This document shows positions 8,831 to 17,236 of a DNA stretch of 64,000 nucleotides, in pieces. The notes beneath the pieces are model-generated. The model was not told where the DNA came from and made no database searches. It saw only the letters and a program-made list of their open reading frames with translations. A program made the position numbers and the translations under genes. Position 1 is the first letter of the stretch; every line of letters begins with the position of its first letter. The DNA is taken from positions 558,001-622,000 of the forward strand of contig NZ_NPKP01000001.1 of NCBI RefSeq assembly GCF_008329585.1, read 5' to 3'. This stretch comes from Mycolicibacterium sp. P9-22 (GTDB taxonomy: Bacteria; Actinomycetota; Actinomycetes; Mycobacteriales; Mycobacteriaceae).

Positions 8831-10525
8831 TCACCTCAAGTCCGCATCATCGGCGCGTACCGCCCACTGGGCGAAACGCTCATCGGGCTCGCGTTGTTTC
8901 ACGAAGTTGCGAACGATCCGCTCGATGTAGTCACCGAGCTCGGACGCGAGCACCTTGTGCTGGCGCAGTTTGCGGCCGAAACCGCTGTCCAGGCCGAGGC
9001 TGCCGCCCAGGTGGACCTGGAAACCCTCTTCGGGTCCGTTGCCGTCGTCGACCATCTGGCCCTTGAAGCCGATATCGGCGACCTGGATGCGCGCGCACGA
9101 GTTGGGGCAGCCGTTGATGTTGATCGTCACCGGCACGTCGAGCTGGGCATTGATGTCCTCGAGCCGCTTCTCCAGTTCGGGCACCAGCACCTGGGAGCGG
9201 CTGCGGGTCTCGGCGAAGCTCAGCTTGCAGTACTCGATACCCGTGCAGGCCATCAGGTTGCGCCGCCAGTGCGAAGGGGTCGAGGGCAGGCCCAGGGCAT
9301 CCAGGCCGGCCCGCAGCTCGGCCAGCTTGTCATCGGCGACGTCGAGAATGATCAGCTTCTGGTACGGGGTGAAACGGATCCGGTCCGACCCGGCGGCTTC
9401 GGCCAGGTCGGCCACCTTGCTCAGGATGGTGCCCGACACGCGTCCGGCGATGGGCGCGACACCGACGGCGTTCAGCCCGTTCTTGAGCCGTTGCACGCCG
9501 ACATGGTCGATCGGCCGGGTTACCGGCGCGGGCGCGGGTCCGTCGAGCAACGGGCGCTTCAGGTACTCCTGCTCCAGAACTTCCCTGAACTTCTCGACAC
9601 CCCAGTCCTTGATCAGGAACTTGAGCCGGGCCTTCGCGCGCAGCCGGCGGTAACCGTAGTCGCGGAAGACGCTGACCACGCCCTCCCACACATCGGGCAC
9701 CTCGGCCAGCGGCACCCATACGCCGACGCGCTGGGCCAGCATCGGGTTGGTCGACAGCCCGCCGCCGACCCACAGATCGAAACCGGGCCCGTGCTCGGGG
9801 TGCTCGACGCCGATGAAGGCGACGTCGTTGACCTCGTGCACGACGTCCTGCTGGCCCGAGATCGCGGTCTTGAACTTGCGTGGCAGGTTGGAGTACTCCG
9901 GCTTGCCGATATAGCGCTTGACGATCTCGTGGACGGCGGGCGTGCCGTCGATGACCTCGTCGAGCGACTCGCCGGCCAGCGGGGAGTTCAGCACCACGCG
10001 CGGGCAGTCGCCGCAGGCCTCGGTGGTCTGCAGTCCGACCTCATCGAGGCGGCGCCAGATCTCCGGCATGTTCTTGACGTCGATCCAGTGGTACTGGACG
10101 TTCTGCCGGTCGGAGATGTCGGCGGTGTCGCGCGCGAATTCGGTGGAGATGCCGCCGAGGGTGCGCAGCGCCGCGACCGTCAGGGCGCCGCCGTCGCTGC
10201 GGACCCGCAGCATGAAGTACTCGTCTTCGAGCATGTCGGTGTTCTCGTCACCGGTCCAGGTGCCGTCGTAGCCGGGCTTGCGCTGGGTGTAGAGGCCCCA
10301 CCAGCGGAAACGGCCGCGCAGGTCGCCCTTGTCGATGCTCTCGAAGCCGCCGGGGGCGTAGATGTTCTCGATGCGCTGACGCACGTTGAGCGGGTTGTCG
10401 TCCTTCTTGGCCTGCTCATTGGCATTGAGCGGCTCGCGGTACCCCAGGGCCCACTGGCCTTCGCCGCGGGGCCGTTTGACGGGCTTGGCGGGCTTCTCGG
10501 GGGCGTTGGAGACAGTCTCGGTCAT
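8831..10525 (-). CDS. sirA: Ferredoxin-dependent sulfite reductase
   Basis: A 564-residue siroheme/4Fe-4S enzyme (SirA/NirA) reducing sulfite to sulfide, the sulfur source for cysteine. The cofactor ligands lie in CTGIEYCKLSFAETR and NGCPNSCARIQVAD, in the C-terminal half. The IEYC stretch includes the Cys beside the active site known in the M. tuberculosis enzyme. The start at ATG 10525 is favoured by AAGGAG upstream; an alternative at 10573 adds 16 residues. The ribosome site lies in a predicted hairpin, and a polycysteine leader ORF is 126 bp upstream, suggesting cysteine-controlled translation. It is the first gene of sirA-cysH-che1. Confidence 0.93.
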   Translation of the reverse strand: MTETVSNAPEKPAKPVKRPRGEGQWALGYREPLNANEQAKKDDNPLNVRQRIENIYAPGGFESIDKGDLRGRFRWWGLYTQRKPGYDGTWTGDENTDMLEDEYFMLRVRSDGGALTVAALRTLGGISTEFARDTADISDRQNVQYHWIDVKNMPEIWRRLDEVGLQTTEACGDCPRVVLNSPLAGESLDEVIDGTPAVHEIVKRYIGKPEYSNLPRKFKTAISGQQDVVHEVNDVAFIGVEHPEHGPGFDLWVGGGLSTNPMLAQRVGVWVPLAEVPDVWEGVVSVFRDYGYRRLRAKARLKFLIKDWGVEKFREVLEQEYLKRPLLDGPAPAPVTRPIDHVGVQRLKNGLNAVGVAPIAGRVSGTILSKVADLAEAAGSDRIRFTPYQKLIILDVADDKLAELRAGLDALGLPSTPSHWRRNLMACTGIEYCKLSFAETRSRSQVLVPELEKRLEDINAQLDVPVTININGCPNSCARIQVADIGFKGQMVDDGNGPEEGFQVHLGGSLGLDSGFGRKLRQHKVLASELGDYIERIVRNFVKQREPDERFAQWAVRADDADLR

Positions 10526-10535
10526 GTTGTCGGGG

Positions 10536-10553
10536 GCTCCTTGTCGGAGGAGC
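10536..10553 (-). promoter_or_regulatory. Hairpin over the sirA Shine-Dalgarno
   Basis: On the minus strand GCTCCT (10553-10548) pairs perfectly with AGGAGC (10541-10536) around a 6-nt loop. The second arm contains most of the sirA ribosome site AAGGAG. The stem would block initiation unless opened. Its placement downstream of a polycysteine ORF parallels the subI leader. This is prediction from complementarity only. Confidence 0.5.
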
Positions 10554-10650
10554 GGGCTCGTGAATCGCGCCATCGCCGGGGGCTGGCCGGCGGCGCAGAT
10601 CCGGCGGGCCGCTCAGGATGTGGGCGGGCTGATTCCGATATCGACGCGGG

Positions 10651-10755
10651 TCAGGACTGACAACAACAGCTACAGATGCGCTTGAGGTCGACATGCCGCC
10701 GGACCACCAGCGCAATGCGGGTGGTGCTGTCAACGGCGGCGGTCACGTCCGCCAT
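10651..10755 (-). CDS. Polycysteine leader peptide upstream of sirA
   Basis: A 34-codon ORF (MADVTAAVDSTTRIALVVRR...) ends in ICSCCCQS, with four Cys codons in five positions (TGT AGC TGT TGT TGT). Its ATG is at 10755. A weak -10-like hexamer TGTCGT at -12 to -7 would allow leaderless transcription. The ORF is 126 bp before sirA. It corresponds in place and design to the cysteine-responsive leaderless ORFs described before sirA-type operons in M. smegmatis. The frame stays open further upstream, but that part shows no start context and is antisense to hemW. Confidence 0.78.
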   Translation of the reverse strand: MADVTAAVDSTTRIALVVRRHVDLKRICSCCCQS

Positions 10756-10839
10756 TCTGCCACGACAGCCCCCACCAGCCCTAACCGGGCCAGATTTGCG
10801 ATCAGGGTGAGCAAAACAAGTTCTGGGATGATGCGGGGT

Positions 10840-11973
10840 ATGAGCAGTGACGGCCCCTTCGGCATCTACATCCACGTGCCGTTCTGCGCGACCCGCTGCG
10901 GTTACTGCGACTTCAACACCTACACACCGTCCGAACTCGGTGGGGCGAACCCCGACGGCTGGCTGGCGGCCGTGCGCGTCGAACTGGAATTGGCGGCCCA
11001 GCAGGTGGGGCCGCGTCCGGTGGACACCGTCTTCGTCGGCGGCGGCACTCCGACGATGCTCGGCGCCCGCGGCCTGGCCGCGGTGCTCGCGGCGGTGCGC
11101 GACCATTTCGAGCTGGCCGCCGGCGCGGAGGTGACCACCGAGGCCAACCCCGAGTCGAGCTCGCCGGAGCTGTTCGCGACGCTGCGCGCGGCCGGCTACA
11201 CCCGCATATCGCTGGGCATGCAGTCGGCCGCGACGCATGTGTTGAAGGTGCTGGACCGGGTGCATTCGGCCGGCCGGGCCCCGGCCGCTGCCCTGGAGGC
11301 CCGCGCCGAGGGGTTCGAGCACGTCAACCTGGACCTGATCTACGGCACACCCGGCGAGACCGACGATGACCTGCTGCGCTCCGTGGAGACCGCGCTGGGC
11401 GCCGAGGTCGACCATGTGTCGGCCTACGCGCTGATCATCGAGGACGGCACCGCACTGGCCCGCCGAGTGCGCCGCGGCGAGCTCCCTGCACCGGACAACG
11501 ATGTGCTGGCCGACCGCTACGAACTGCTCGACGCGCACCTGTCGGCGGCCGGCCTGCAGTGGTACGAGGTGTCCAACTGGAGCCGCCCCGGCGGTGAGTG
11601 CCGGCACAACCTCGGGTACTGGGACGGCGGTCACTGGTGGGGCGCCGGGCCGGGCGCGCACAGCTTCCTCGGCGCGCGGAGATGGTGGAATATCAAGCAC
11701 CCCAACGCATATGCGCAGGCGTTGGCCGAACGCCGGCTACCGGTGGCCGACGCCGAGGACCTCGACGATGCGGCCCGTCACACCGAGGACGTGATGCTGC
11801 GGATGCGGCTGCGCAGCGGCCTGCCGCGCGGTGTGCTCACCGACCCCGAGCAGCGCCGCGCCGATACCGCGCTCACCGACGGGCTGGTGGTCGCCGCCGC
11901 GGACCGGCTGGTGCTCACCGACCGGGGCCGGTTGCTGGCCGACGCGGTGGTGCGCGATCTGCTCGACGACTAG
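10840..11973 (+). CDS. hemW: Radical SAM heme chaperone HemW (HemN-like)
   Basis: A 377-residue radical SAM protein. The cluster motif CATRCGYC supplies Cys16, Cys20 and Cys23, followed by FNTYTP and the GGGTPT motif near residue 68. HemW proteins bind heme and deliver it to targets; they were formerly annotated as oxygen-independent coproporphyrinogen oxidase but lack the extra HemN N-terminal region. ATG 10840 is chosen as the last Met before the conserved start; ATG 10828 is possible. It converges with the polyketide synthase gene, with 1 bp between the two stop codons. Confidence 0.88.
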   Translation: MSSDGPFGIYIHVPFCATRCGYCDFNTYTPSELGGANPDGWLAAVRVELELAAQQVGPRPVDTVFVGGGTPTMLGARGLAAVLAAVRDHFELAAGAEVTTEANPESSSPELFATLRAAGYTRISLGMQSAATHVLKVLDRVHSAGRAPAAALEARAEGFEHVNLDLIYGTPGETDDDLLRSVETALGAEVDHVSAYALIIEDGTALARRVRRGELPAPDNDVLADRYELLDAHLSAAGLQWYEVSNWSRPGGECRHNLGYWDGGHWWGAGPGAHSFLGARRWWNIKHPNAYAQALAERRLPVADAEDLDDAARHTEDVMLRMRLRSGLPRGVLTDPEQRRADTALTDGLVVAAADRLVLTDRGRLLADAVVRDLLDD

Positions 11974-11974
11974 A

Positions 11975-14900
11975 TCACGCCGAAATCGCCGCCTCGGCCA
12001 CCGAATGGTCGTGCGGAGCAAGCATTTCCACGATCTTCGTGGTCACCGCCGCGGCGGTGGGATGCTCCCACAGCAGTGTCGGCGGCAACGCCAGCCCGGT
12101 CTTGCGCTCCAGCTGTTTGCGCAATGCGACCGTCATGATCGAGTCGACACCGATCTCGGCCAGCGGCAACCGCGGATCGACGCCGTCGTCGGACAGGCCG
12201 AGTTCGGCGGCCACCGTCGCGACCACCAGTTCGGCCACCCACACCGCGGTGTCCACCCCGTCACGCCCGACCGGCAGCTGCAGGCCACCCAGCCCGTCGG
12301 TGTCCTCGTCGTCGCGGGGTGCGATATCGGCGAGCATCGGCACCGAGACGGCATCGGCGGTCACCGGGAGCACCACGATGTGGGCCTGATCGGCACGCAC
12401 CGCGAGATCGAGGGCGCGCATGGCGTCGTCGGCGCCGACGGTGCCCATGCCCAGCGCGTTCAACTGTGCGGCGACAAAGCTCGATGCAGAACCCATGCCG
12501 AGGCCGCGCCAGGCGGTCCAGGCCACCGCGGTGGTCCGGTCACCCAGGCTGCGGCGGTGCTGGGCGAACGCGTCGAGGAAGGCGTTCGCGCAGGCGTAGG
12601 CGCCCTGGCCGGGGAAGCCCGCGAGATAGCCGCAGGACGAGAACAGCAGCAGCCAGTCCAGCTCGCCGGGCGGGAACACCTCATGCAGGGTCAGCGTGCC
12701 ATCGACCTTGGGGTGCATGGCTTTTGCGAAGTCGGCTGCGGTGGTACCGGCCAGCAGCGCACCGGCCTCCACACCGGCGGCGTGCACCACGCCGCGCACC
12801 GGCGGCAGATCGCGCAGCGCCGTGCGCAGCTCGTCGGCCGCGCCGGGTGCGGCGATGTCGACGGCGGCCACCCGCACCGACACACCACGCTCCTCCAGCG
12901 ACAGGATGGTGCGGAACGGCTCCTGCTCGGGCACCCAGGATGTGCGGTCGGGGATACCACTGCGCGACAACAGCACGATGCGGCGTGCCCCCAGATCGGC
13001 CAGTCGCGCGGCGACGCGCACACCGAGGGCGCCGGTGCCGCCGGTGATCAGGTAGGTGCCGGCCGGCGAGCAGGACAAGGTGGTCCGGTTGGTCGGTTCG
13101 GCCTGGGTCAGGCGCGCGGTCAGCGCGATATCGTCACGGACCACGACGACACCCTGGCCGCCGAGCGAGGCGAGGACCCCGATCGGCAGGCTGTCATCGG
13201 CCACATCGAGGACGCCACCCCACACCCCGGGGTGCTCGGCGGCGGCGACTCGGGCGAAGCCCCACAGCGGTGAGCTGCCGATGTCGCTGCCCTCGTAGAC
13301 CCCCCGGGTCAGCGCCCACAGCTGTGGCTGGGCCGCGCGGTCCAGCAGCGTGGTCAGCGTCTGATGCACGAGGCGCACGGTCTCGACCGGCGCGTCCGCG
13401 GGCCGCGGCAGTACCAGCACCACCGCTCCGGAGGTCAGTGCGGCGGGAATCTCGTCGGGCGACTTGCACAGCCGGTGGTCCACCTCGGCGGCGGCCAGAT
13501 CACGCATGCACCAGGCCAGCGTGTGCGCGTCGCCGCCGACCAGGATCACCTGCGACGGACGGGCCGATTCGGCCCATGGCGTCGGATGCCAGGCCAGCTG
13601 CTGCATCATCCGGCTGACATCGTTACCGCCGGGGTTCTCCAGCTGGTCGAAGAACATGCCGTCGATCGCGCCGATGACCGTGCCGTGGGCATCGGCGATC
13701 GTCACATCGGCGATCGTGCTGCCGGTGCCGCGGCGAATGTGCATCAGCGCCAACGCAACCGGCGCACCGCGCAGCGATACCCGGTCGATGCGGGCCGGCA
13801 TCCGCAGCCGCAGCGGGCTCTCGAACACGATCGATGCCGCCGACGTCGCCGCATCCAGCAACCCGGCCCACGTGGCGGGCGCGGAGCCGTCGGGTTCGGC
13901 GCGGACCACCGCCAGCATCTCGCCGTCACCGCGCAGCAGTTCGGTGATCTCCCAGGGGAATCCCATGGCCGCCACGCCCAGATCGGCGAGCGTGTCCGCG
14001 ACGTGCCCCGCGGGCAGCGTTTCGGTGCAGCGCGCCCGTGCGGCGGCCATATCGATTGCGGGCAGCGGGGTTTCGGTGCCGGCCGCGGCCACTGCGGTGC
14101 AGTGGGTGAGCCAGCCGCCGCCGGCGGAATCGGCGCCGGTGTCGGCGTCTTCGACCCGCGAGGCCAGTGCCAGCGCCCGGTCCTGCAGCACCACCTGTAC
14201 CGATCGGGCCCGTCCCGGCGCCACCGGGGTGCGCAGCCGCACATCGGCGAGATCGCCACCGGTGGCGGTCAGGAAGGTGTTGAGTAGCACCGCGGCCGGG
14301 ATGATCTCGGTGCCCTGCACCGGGTGATCGCCCGGATAGGGCCGGGTGTCCATGCCCAGCTGGGTCTGCCACACCTTGGCCGGTACCGCGGCGCTCACTT
14401 CGAGGCGGCCGCCCAGCAAAGTGTTCGTGTGCGGATCGTGCACAGCGCCGCCGCCGGGCGGTGCGGCGGGGGTGCGCCAGAACCGGCGGTGTTGCCACTG
14501 CGTGCCGGGCAGGTCATGCGCCCACCGCGCATGCGCGGGGCGCAGCGTCACGGGCGCCCCGTGGCAGTGCAACGCGGCGATCGCGGTGGTGACCGACCGC
14601 ACCTCGGGCATGTTGCGGCGGTGCAGCGGCAGCACCGCGTAATCGTCGATACCGGCGTGCGACAGCGTGTCCACGATGGAATGGGAGACCACCGGATGCG
14701 CGGAGATCTCCAGGAACAGCCGGTGCCCGTCCTCGGCGGCGGCGGCGACGGCCTCGGTGAACCGGACCCTGCCACGCAGGTTGGCCACCCAGTAGTCGGG
14801 CCCGCGCGGCGCGCTCGACCGCGGATCGGTCATGGCGGTGCTGTAGAGCGGGATGGCCGCTGGCTGCGGGTGCAGTTCCCCGGTCAACCGGGCCAGTTCG

Positions 14901-17104
14901 GCGGTGAGGCCGTCCATGGCGGGGCTGTGGAAGGCGACGTCGGTGTTCACCTCGCGGGTCACGACGCCCTGGGCCGACCATTGCGCGGCGATGGCGCGCA
15001 CCTCGTCGGCGGTGCCGGAGATGACGGTCGATTCGGGGGACGCGCTGATGGCGGCGACCACGGCGGTCTGGCCGGCCAGGCGCTGCTCGGCCTCGGCGAA
15101 CGACAACGCCACCAGGGCCATCGCGCCCTTGCCCTGGACCGAGCGAAAGCCGCGGGCGCGGTAGCAGGCAACCCTGGCGCCGTCGGTCAGGTCGAACACC
15201 CCGGCGATGACACAGGCGGCGACCTCGCCGACGGAGTGCCCGATCACCGCGGCCGGTGCGGCACCGCGGGAGCGCAGCACGGCGGCCAGCCCGACCTGCA
15301 TGGCGAAGGTCAGCGCCTGCACCTGATCGGTTCCGCCGTGCTCCCCACTGGCCAGCGCGGCGCGGGCCGAGAAGCCGAGTTCGGTCGCGAAGACCGGGTC
15401 GACGGCGTCGATGACGGCGGCGAACTCCGGTTCCTCGCGCAGCAGTTCGGCCCCCATGCCGACCCAGTGCGAGCCGTGCCCGGAGCACACCCAGACCGCA
15501 CCGTCGGCGGCGCCGGGCACCACCGCGCCGGTGGCCACCGAGGAATTGCGCTCGCCGTTGCTCACCGCGTCGAGGCCGACGATCAGTTCCTTGTGGTCCT
15601 CGGCGATGACGGCCGCGCGCACCGGCTCAGGCGATCGCCGGGACCACAGTGTGCCGGCCACCTCGGTCAGCGAGTGGTGTGCGGAACGCAGGTGGTCGCC
15701 GAGTGCCTCGGCGTTGGCCGACAACCGGGACGCCGACCGCCCGGACACCGGAATGACGTGCAGCGCCGCGGCTTTCGGTGCCTCGATGGCTGCCGGTGCG
15801 GGTGCCTCTTCGAGCAGGACGTGCGCGATGGTGCCGCCATAGCCGTAACTGCACACCGCTGCGCGGCGCGGCGTGCCGGAGCGCGGCCAGCTCTCGGTCT
15901 CGGTGTTCACCCGCAGGCCGTTGGTGGCCCAGTCCACGGCGGTGGTGGGAGTCCGCACGCCGACGGTCGGCGGGATCGCCTGGTGGTGCAGCGCCAGGGT
16001 GGCCTTCACCAGGCCAACCACTCCGGCGCCGCCTTCGAGATGACCGGTGTTGGGTTTGACCGAGCCGACCACACACGGGCGATCCGCGCGGCCCGCTCCG
16101 TACACGGCGGACAGCGCGGTCAGTTCCACCGGGTCACCGGTGGGGGTGCCGGTGCCGTGCGCCTCCACGAAGTCGATGCTGGCCGGGTCGATACCGGCGG
16201 TGCGGCAGGTGAGCCGGAACATCTGCTCTTGCGCCTCGCCGTTGGGCGACATGATGCCGACGGTCTTGCCGTCCTGGGCGACAGCGCCGCCGCGGACGAT
16301 CGCCAGCACCCGGTCGTTGTCGCGCTGCGCGTCGGCCAACCGCTTGAGCACCACCACGGCGGCACCTTCACCGCGTCCATAGCCGTCGGCGGACTCGTCG
16401 AACGATTTGCACCGGCCGTCCGGGGCGGTGGCCCCGGCGACGTCCAGGACCCGGGTCAGCCCGGGGCCGATCAGTGCACTGACCCCGCCGGCCAGGGCCA
16501 ACGAGGTCTCGCCGGCCCGCAGCAGTTGGCAGGCCTGGTGCACGGCAACCAGGGAGGCCGCGCAGGCCGCATCGAGGGCGACGCTGGGGCCGCGCAGATC
16601 GAGCAGGTGTGAGACCCGGTTGGCGATTCCGCACAGCGCGGTGCCGATCCCGGTCCAGGCTTCGATACCGGGCAGGTCCTCCATGACGAGCTTGCCGTAG
16701 TCATCGGAGTTGACGCCCATCAGCACGGCGCTGTCGCTGCCGGCCAGCGAACGGGGCGGCACCCCCGCATGTTCGAGTGCCTCCCAGCTGACCTCGAGCG
16801 CGAGGCGCTGCTGGGGATCCATCAGTTCGGCCTCGCGGGGGGACACCCCGAAGAATTCGGCATCGAATCCGGGCAGGTCGGACAGGAAGCTGCCCCACGG
16901 CGTGGTGGCCTTGAGGATCGCGGCGTTGCGGGGATCCCGGCGCAGATACGGCTCCCACCGTTCGGCCGGAACCTCACCGACCGCGGTGCCGCTGTCGAGC
17001 AGGAACCTCCAGAAATCCGCCGGGGTGTTGACGTCGCCGGCGAGTCGGCACCCGATACCGACGATGGCGATCGGTTCCAGGGTGGGGTCCTGGTTAAGCG
17101 TCAC
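11975..17104 (-). CDS. Iterative type I polyketide synthase, 6-methylsalicylate synthase type
   Basis: A 1709-residue single-module synthase. Ketosynthase: about 10-435, with Cys181 in DAACAASLVA, His316 in EAHGTGT and His355 in NTGHLEG. Acyltransferase: about 540-860, Ser624 in GHSVGE, malonyl-type VAFHSP. Dehydratase/thioester-hydrolase: about 890-1150, His927 in PYPGDHPVQGTEI. Ketoreductase: about 1345-1530, GGTGALG and Tyr1503 in GAYACANAF. ACP: Ser1655 in GVDSIMTV. This order and these exact motifs are those of bacterial 6-methylsalicylate synthases, which build the acid from one acetyl and three malonyl units with one ketoreduction. It lies 132 bp behind mbtA on the same strand, where mbtI is expected. 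Orsellinate is unlikely because the KR looks intact; a larger aromatic acid is possible. Confidence 0.88.
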   Translation of the reverse strand: MTLNQDPTLEPIAIVGIGCRLAGDVNTPADFWRFLLDSGTAVGEVPAERWEPYLRRDPRNAAILKATTPWGSFLSDLPGFDAEFFGVSPREAELMDPQQRLALEVSWEALEHAGVPPRSLAGSDSAVLMGVNSDDYGKLVMEDLPGIEAWTGIGTALCGIANRVSHLLDLRGPSVALDAACAASLVAVHQACQLLRAGETSLALAGGVSALIGPGLTRVLDVAGATAPDGRCKSFDESADGYGRGEGAAVVVLKRLADAQRDNDRVLAIVRGGAVAQDGKTVGIMSPNGEAQEQMFRLTCRTAGIDPASIDFVEAHGTGTPTGDPVELTALSAVYGAGRADRPCVVGSVKPNTGHLEGGAGVVGLVKATLALHHQAIPPTVGVRTPTTAVDWATNGLRVNTETESWPRSGTPRRAAVCSYGYGGTIAHVLLEEAPAPAAIEAPKAAALHVIPVSGRSASRLSANAEALGDHLRSAHHSLTEVAGTLWSRRSPEPVRAAVIAEDHKELIVGLDAVSNGERNSSVATGAVVPGAADGAVWVCSGHGSHWVGMGAELLREEPEFAAVIDAVDPVFATELGFSARAALASGEHGGTDQVQALTFAMQVGLAAVLRSRGAAPAAVIGHSVGEVAACVIAGVFDLTDGARVACYRARGFRSVQGKGAMALVALSFAEAEQRLAGQTAVVAAISASPESTVISGTADEVRAIAAQWSAQGVVTREVNTDVAFHSPAMDGLTAELARLTGELHPQPAAIPLYSTAMTDPRSSAPRGPDYWVANLRGRVRFTEAVAAAAEDGHRLFLEISAHPVVSHSIVDTLSHAGIDDYAVLPLHRRNMPEVRSVTTAIAALHCHGAPVTLRPAHARWAHDLPGTQWQHRRFWRTPAAPPGGGAVHDPHTNTLLGGRLEVSAAVPAKVWQTQLGMDTRPYPGDHPVQGTEIIPAAVLLNTFLTATGGDLADVRLRTPVAPGRARSVQVVLQDRALALASRVEDADTGADSAGGGWLTHCTAVAAAGTETPLPAIDMAAARARCTETLPAGHVADTLADLGVAAMGFPWEITELLRGDGEMLAVVRAEPDGSAPATWAGLLDAATSAASIVFESPLRLRMPARIDRVSLRGAPVALALMHIRRGTGSTIADVTIADAHGTVIGAIDGMFFDQLENPGGNDVSRMMQQLAWHPTPWAESARPSQVILVGGDAHTLAWCMRDLAAAEVDHRLCKSPDEIPAALTSGAVVLVLPRPADAPVETVRLVHQTLTTLLDRAAQPQLWALTRGVYEGSDIGSSPLWGFARVAAAEHPGVWGGVLDVADDSLPIGVLASLGGQGVVVVRDDIALTARLTQAEPTNRTTLSCSPAGTYLITGGTGALGVRVAARLADLGARRIVLLSRSGIPDRTSWVPEQEPFRTILSLEERGVSVRVAAVDIAAPGAADELRTALRDLPPVRGVVHAAGVEAGALLAGTTAADFAKAMHPKVDGTLTLHEVFPPGELDWLLLFSSCGYLAGFPGQGAYACANAFLDAFAQHRRSLGDRTTAVAWTAWRGLGMGSASSFVAAQLNALGMGTVGADDAMRALDLAVRADQAHIVVLPVTADAVSVPMLADIAPRDDEDTDGLGGLQLPVGRDGVDTAVWVAELVVATVAAELGLSDDGVDPRLPLAEIGVDSIMTVALRKQLERKTGLALPPTLLWEHPTAAAVTTKIVEMLAPHDHSVAEAAISA

Positions 17105-17181
17105 GGCTGCGAATCCTCTTCACATCATTTGCATTTACAGAGATCGTGGCACGCGACGGCCGTCGGCGGAGGGCTACCTGA

Positions 17182-17197
17182 TGTGCCCCTGGGCACA
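17182..17197. promoter_or_regulatory. Palindrome between mbtA and the polyketide synthase gene
   Basis: TGTGCCC and GGGCACA flank a 2-nt centre in the 132-bp gap between the mbtA stop and the PKS start. It could be a regulator site or a small RNA hairpin; no T-run follows on either strand, so an intrinsic terminator is unlikely. No convincing IdeR box was found in this gap. AAGAGGA precedes the PKS GTG start. Confidence 0.3.
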
Positions 17198-17236
17198 CCG
17201 GCCGGCGAGAATCGAAGTATGAGAACGGATCAGCGG

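Noticed and set aside
10651..11700. The polycysteine frame before sirA stays open upstream for 349 codons
   Set aside because: The upstream part is antisense to hemW, Arg/Gly/Ala-rich and without family features; only the last 34 codons from ATG 10755 make sense.
14324..16612. Very long plus-strand open frame (762 codons) opposite the PKS, and similar long antisense frames opposite mbtE, mbtF and sirA
   Set aside because: These are shadows of GC-rich coding strands, rich in Arg, Gly, Ala and His with no domain; the opposite strand carries well-defined enzymes.
17105..17236. Possible IdeR box around GGGCTACCTGAT before the PKS
   Set aside because: Only about 8 of 19 positions match the consensus, far below the two boxes at 18947-18985.
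10526..17236. Search for mbtI (salicylate synthase) and mbtJ in their usual place
   Set aside because: No chorismate-utilising enzyme or esterase frame is present; the space is filled by hemW and the PKS.
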